Shown: in pieces, positions 6,301 through 9,074 of the stretch
How positions within the stretch are numbered: position 1 is the first letter of the stretch
How the letters are laid out: each line of letters starts with the position of its first letter
Assembly: GCA_026984555.1 (NCBI GenBank)
Contig: JALSRY010000581.1
Span: 1 to 9,074, forward strand
DNA from: Phycisphaerae bacterium
GTDB lineage: Bacteria; Planctomycetota; Phycisphaerae; UBA1845; Fen-1342
DNA: 9,074 bases
Reading direction: 5' to 3'
Notes under the pieces: generated by a model
What the model saw: only the letters and a program-made list of their open reading frames with translations
The model's database searches: none
Told to the model about the DNA's origin: nothing
Position numbers and translations under genes: made by a program

Positions 6301-7740
6301 ATGCCACTTACGCCCAAAGAGCGGATGAAGATTCAGCGGCACCACATGCCCGAGCGTGACCCCAACCAGCGCAACCATGACTTCGACGAAGTCAACCTCG
6401 GATACCCCCAGCCGCTGGCGGCGGAGGAGGCGGCACGCTGCCTGCACTGCAAGGACGCCAAGTGTCGTTGCGGCTGCCCGGTGGGGATCGACATCCCCGG
6501 CTTCCTGGGGGAAGTCGAAGCGGGCAACCTGTCGAAGGCCGCCGAGATCCTGCTGAGCGCCAACGCCCTGCCCGGCATCACCGGCCGGGTCTGCCCTCAG
6601 GAGGAGCAGTGCGAGATGGTCTGCGTGCGGGCCAAACCCAAGGGCAAGGGCGCGCCGGTGGCCGTCGGGCACCTCGAACGGTTCGTCGCCGATTGGGCCC
6701 GCGAGAACTACGACGTGCAAACCCTGATCCCCGAACCGAGCGGGTTCAAGGTCGGCGTGATCGGGTCGGGCCCTGCGGGGCTGACCTGCGCCGGCGAGCT
6801 GGCCAAGAAAGGCCACAAGGTCACGATCTTCGAAGCCCTGCACAAACCCGGCGGCGTGCTCGTCTACGGCATCCCCGAGTTTCGGCTGCCCAACAAGATC
6901 ATCGACGCCGAGGTCGACCGCCTGCGGCAAATGGGTGTCGAGATCCTGTGCAACGTCGTGATCGGCCGAACGTTCACAATCCCGCAACTCATGGAAGAGG
7001 AGGGCTACGACGCCCTGTTCGTCGCGATCGGCGCCGGGTTGCCGATCTTCATGAGAATCCCCGGCGAAAACCTCAAGGGGGTCTATTCGGCCAACGAGTA
7101 CCTGACGCGCGTCAACCTGATGGGGGCGTACCGCTTTCCCGCAAACGACACGCCCATCGTCCACGGCCGGCGGGTGGCGGTCATCGGCGGCGGAAACGTC
7201 GCGATGGACGCGGTGCGCACGGCCAAACGACTCGGTGCGCAGGAAGCCATGCTGATCTACCGCCGCAGCCGCGCCGAAATGCCCGCGCGTGACGAGGAAA
7301 TCGCCCACGCCGAGGAAGAGGGCATCGACTTCCGCTTGCTGTGCAACCCGACGCGGATCCTGGGCTCGGACGATGGCTGGGTCCGCGGGCTGGAATGCGT
7401 GCGGATGGAGCTGGGCGAGCCGGACGATTCCGGCCGCCGCCGGCCGGTGCCGATCGAGGGGTCCGAGTTCGTCGTCGATTGCGACGTCGTGATCGAAGCG
7501 CTGGGGGCCGGCGCCAACCCGTTGCTGCCCAACGCGACGCCGGGGCTCAAGCTCAACAAGTGGGGCTATATCGAGTGCGACCCGGACACGCTGATGACGA
7601 GCATCCCGGGTGTGTTCACCGGCGGCGACATCATGCGCGGCGCGGCCACGGTGATCCTCGCGATGGGTGACGGCAAGACCGCCGCCCAACACATGCACGA
7701 CTACCTGCAAACGAAGGTGCCGGCGGGCGCATCCGCCTGA
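6301..7740 (+). CDS. nfnB: NfnB: NADH-dependent reduced ferredoxin:NADP+ oxidoreductase, large (FAD, two [4Fe-4S]) subunit
   Basis: A 479-residue cytosolic protein of the glutamate-synthase-small-subunit family, carrying the bifurcating FAD and two [4Fe-4S] clusters. The N-terminal domain has CLHCKDAKC...CP (C47, C50, C55, C59) and CPQEEQCEMVC (C98, C104, C108); in Nfn one cluster has a Glu ligand, here one of E101, E102 or E105. VGVIGSGPAGL (151-161) binds FAD, VIGGGNVAMDA (294-304) binds NADP(H), and the GVFTGGDIMRGAATV segment (437-451) closes the FAD site. An extra Cys57 sits inside the first cluster motif (C-R-C-G-C). With nfnA directly upstream it is assigned to NfnAB (SudA) rather than to glutamate synthase GltD, whose large partner is not seen here. 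In an anaerobe the complex would supply NADPH from NADH plus ferredoxin. The gene is followed by a small hairpin at 7743-7756. Confidence 0.94.
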   Translation: MPLTPKERMKIQRHHMPERDPNQRNHDFDEVNLGYPQPLAAEEAARCLHCKDAKCRCGCPVGIDIPGFLGEVEAGNLSKAAEILLSANALPGITGRVCPQEEQCEMVCVRAKPKGKGAPVAVGHLERFVADWARENYDVQTLIPEPSGFKVGVIGSGPAGLTCAGELAKKGHKVTIFEALHKPGGVLVYGIPEFRLPNKIIDAEVDRLRQMGVEILCNVVIGRTFTIPQLMEEEGYDALFVAIGAGLPIFMRIPGENLKGVYSANEYLTRVNLMGAYRFPANDTPIVHGRRVAVIGGGNVAMDAVRTAKRLGAQEAMLIYRRSRAEMPARDEEIAHAEEEGIDFRLLCNPTRILGSDDGWVRGLECVRMELGEPDDSGRRRPVPIEGSEFVVDCDVVIEALGAGANPLLPNATPGLKLNKWGYIECDPDTLMTSIPGVFTGGDIMRGAATVILAMGDGKTAAQHMHDYLQTKVPAGASA

Positions 7741-7742
7741 CC

Positions 7743-7782
7743 GATCCGCGAGGATCACCGAAACGACCGGCCCGCGTGCCGG
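7743..7782. terminator. Weak tandem hairpins between convergent genes
   Basis: Two nt after the nfnB stop, GATCC-GCGA-GGATC (7743-7756) forms a 5-bp stem with a GNRA-type tetraloop. A second stem, CCGGC-(6 nt)-GCCGG, follows at 7767-7782. Neither is followed by a T-run on either strand, so these are at best weak or Rho-assisted termination or RNA-end structures for the convergent nfnB and HAF-repeat genes. Confidence 0.25.
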
Positions 7783-7831
7783 CGCTGCCGCTTGCGTATC
7801 GGCGTTGGCGGCGCGCGCCGGGGACACTCCG

Positions 7832-9074
7832 TTACGAGTTGGGATACCCGTAATTGGCCAGCAGGATCGCCAGGTCGCTCAGGTCCACGCAACGATCGTG
7901 GTTGAAGTCGGCGTCGGGGTTGAAGCCCGGATCGCCGGCACAGATGCCGTAGGCCGCCAGCAAGGCGGCGAGATCCTGAAGATCGACATCGCCATCGTGG
8001 TCCACATCGCCCGCGACCGCCACCGGAACTAGCAGAACGGCGTGATACGTGTCATCCACGGCTGCGGTAGCCACGATCTCGTAGCGGTCATTGATGGCGC
8101 GGGCCTCGACAATCCGGAGATTGCCGGCGTTGGCGGTCAGATTGTTGAGGTTCCGGGGTTTGCCCTCGACCCACAAACAACCCTGCATGTTGCCCTCTAT
8201 GTCGGTGGCCTTGCCGACGATCCATCCCGCGGCGTTGATGTCGTAGGCTTCGCTGCGCTCTCCGCCGAGCGTATCCAGGTCGGTCATGCCGCTATCGGGC
8301 CGGTAGAGAAACGCATGTCGTTGGTCGCTGCCCGGCGTAATCTCCGAATAGCCCACGATCAGCCCGGCGTCGTTGATCGCCATCGCAAACGAATTGTCAC
8401 CCCCGAGCGTGCCGAGGTCGCTCATCGACATGCCGGACTGCCAAAAGAACGCGTGCTGTACCCCGGCGTTGATGTAGGCCCCACCCACCACCTGGCCGGC
8501 TGTGTTGATGTCCTGGGCGGTCGAAAACGAACCGCCGAGCGTACCCAGATCGGTCGGCATGCCGTGGGGATCCCAGAGACAGGCGTGCGAGTCGTTCCAC
8601 GGAGGCCCTGGAATCACATGCGACCAGCCGACGACATAACCGGATGCGTTGATGCTCAAGGCGTTGCACAGCGAGCCGTTGATCGGCGGCAGCGCCTCGG
8701 GCACGCCATCGACCCAGCGGACGGCGTGTGAATAGGGATAGCCCGAGACGAAGTAGTACGAGCTGCCGACGATGACGCCCGAATCGTTGATCGCGTTTGC
8801 CTCCGCGTGATCGTCATACTGGAGCGGTTCCAGGTCGCTCATTTCGCCATTTTGCCAGACAAAGCCGTGCCCGTGGATGAACGACGGGCCCGACTGGCCC
8901 ACCGCCTGGCCGTCCGCACTGATGCCGCGTCCCCAACTGAACGTGTCGCCGGGCAACGTCCCGAGATCCGTGACCGTGAAAAGCTGCGCCCGCGCGGGCA
9001 GCATTGCCAACAGGGCGGCCAAACCGATTCCCACCGAAACGGTCCAGGGGTGAGTGCTTCTTGTACGCTGGTCG
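7832..9074 (-). CDS. Secreted HAF-repeat protein with C-terminal dockerin-like calcium loops (probably partial at the right edge)
   Basis: Numbered from GTG 9034, the protein has 400 residues, but the frame stays open to the window edge, encoding an Arg-rich DQRTRSTHPWTVS just before it. Together with VGIGLAALLAML-PARA this makes a good signal peptide (AxA cleavage near residue 16). GTG 9034 lacks a Shine-Dalgarno, so the true start is probably outside. The body is seven HAF-family units of 44-48 residues, each with DLGTLGG-like, INxxGxxVG-like (starting at 38, 82, 128, 176, 220, 266 and 314) and HAFxW-like segments. Two EF-like loops close the protein: GDVDHDGDVDLQDL (342-355) and DADFNHDRCVDLSDL (374-388), each followed by LLAxYG, as in type I dockerins. 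The exported protein probably binds calcium and may attach to a partner or the cell surface. The function is unknown; it is convergent with nfnB across 91 bp. Confidence 0.9.
   Translation of the reverse strand, partial: DQRTRSTHPWTVSVGIGLAALLAMLPARAQLFTVTDLGTLPGDTFSWGRGISADGQAVGQSGPSFIHGHGFVWQNGEMSDLEPLQYDDHAEANAINDSGVIVGSSYYFVSGYPYSHAVRWVDGVPEALPPINGSLCNALSINASGYVVGWSHVIPGPPWNDSHACLWDPHGMPTDLGTLGGSFSTAQDINTAGQVVGGAYINAGVQHAFFWQSGMSMSDLGTLGGDNSFAMAINDAGLIVGYSEITPGSDQRHAFLYRPDSGMTDLDTLGGERSEAYDINAAGWIVGKATDIEGNMQGCLWVEGKPRNLNNLTANAGNLRIVEARAINDRYEIVATAAVDDTYHAVLLVPVAVAGDVDHDGDVDLQDLAALLAAYGICAGDPGFNPDADFNHDRCVDLSDLAILLANYGYPNS

Noticed and set aside
6145..7827. 560-codon minus-strand ORF opposite nfnB
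   Set aside because: It is the antisense shadow of nfnB; the translation is rich in His, Asp, Val and Arg with no family motif, while the plus strand has all Nfn motifs.

Overview
The window reads as about 9 kb of GC-rich chromosome from a member of the Planctomycetota, most likely a Phycisphaerae-like anaerobe or facultative anaerobe. The lineage is inferred from the secreted protein at the right end, which combines HAF repeats with a C-terminal pair of dockerin-like calcium loops, a pattern common in that group. The lifestyle is inferred from an NfnAB electron-bifurcating pair and the start of a BadF/BcrA-type activase ATPase. No RNA gene, insertion sequence, CRISPR array or phage gene was seen.

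Layout, left to right. (1) Positions 1-113, minus strand: the first 37 codons of an ASKHA-fold ATPase of the BadF/BadG/BcrA/BcrD family, running off the left edge. (2) 114-620: a divergent non-coding region with GC-rich palindromes. (3) 621-1680, plus strand: a small hemerythrin-like (HHE) protein, then a cytosolic cyclophilin-type peptidyl-prolyl isomerase. (4) 1699-4604, minus strand, convergent with the isomerase and only 18 bp from it: a two-gene unit with an ATGA stop/start overlap. Its first gene encodes a fused nucleotidyltransferase plus PfkB-type kinase resembling the two halves of HldE (RfaE) in reversed order. Its second gene encodes a family 2 glycosyltransferase with an extra C-terminal domain. 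Together they suggest heptose or other nucleotide-sugar supply and glycan assembly. (5) 4605-5393: a 0.8 kb divergent non-coding region, unusually rich in short inverted repeats, with one 28-codon ORF behind a good Shine-Dalgarno sequence. (6) 5394-7740, plus strand: nfnA-nfnB, encoding the NADH-dependent reduced ferredoxin:NADP+ oxidoreductase. (7) 7832-9074, minus strand: the secreted seven-unit HAF-repeat/dockerin-like protein, probably running off the right edge.

Most genes are ordinary members of known families. The points most worth a second look are the reversed-order HldE-like fusion, whose kinase half has lost several signature residues, the regular seven-unit HAF repeat that may form a beta-propeller, and the structured leader-like region upstream of the sugar operon. 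I saw no strong evidence for a wholly new system.
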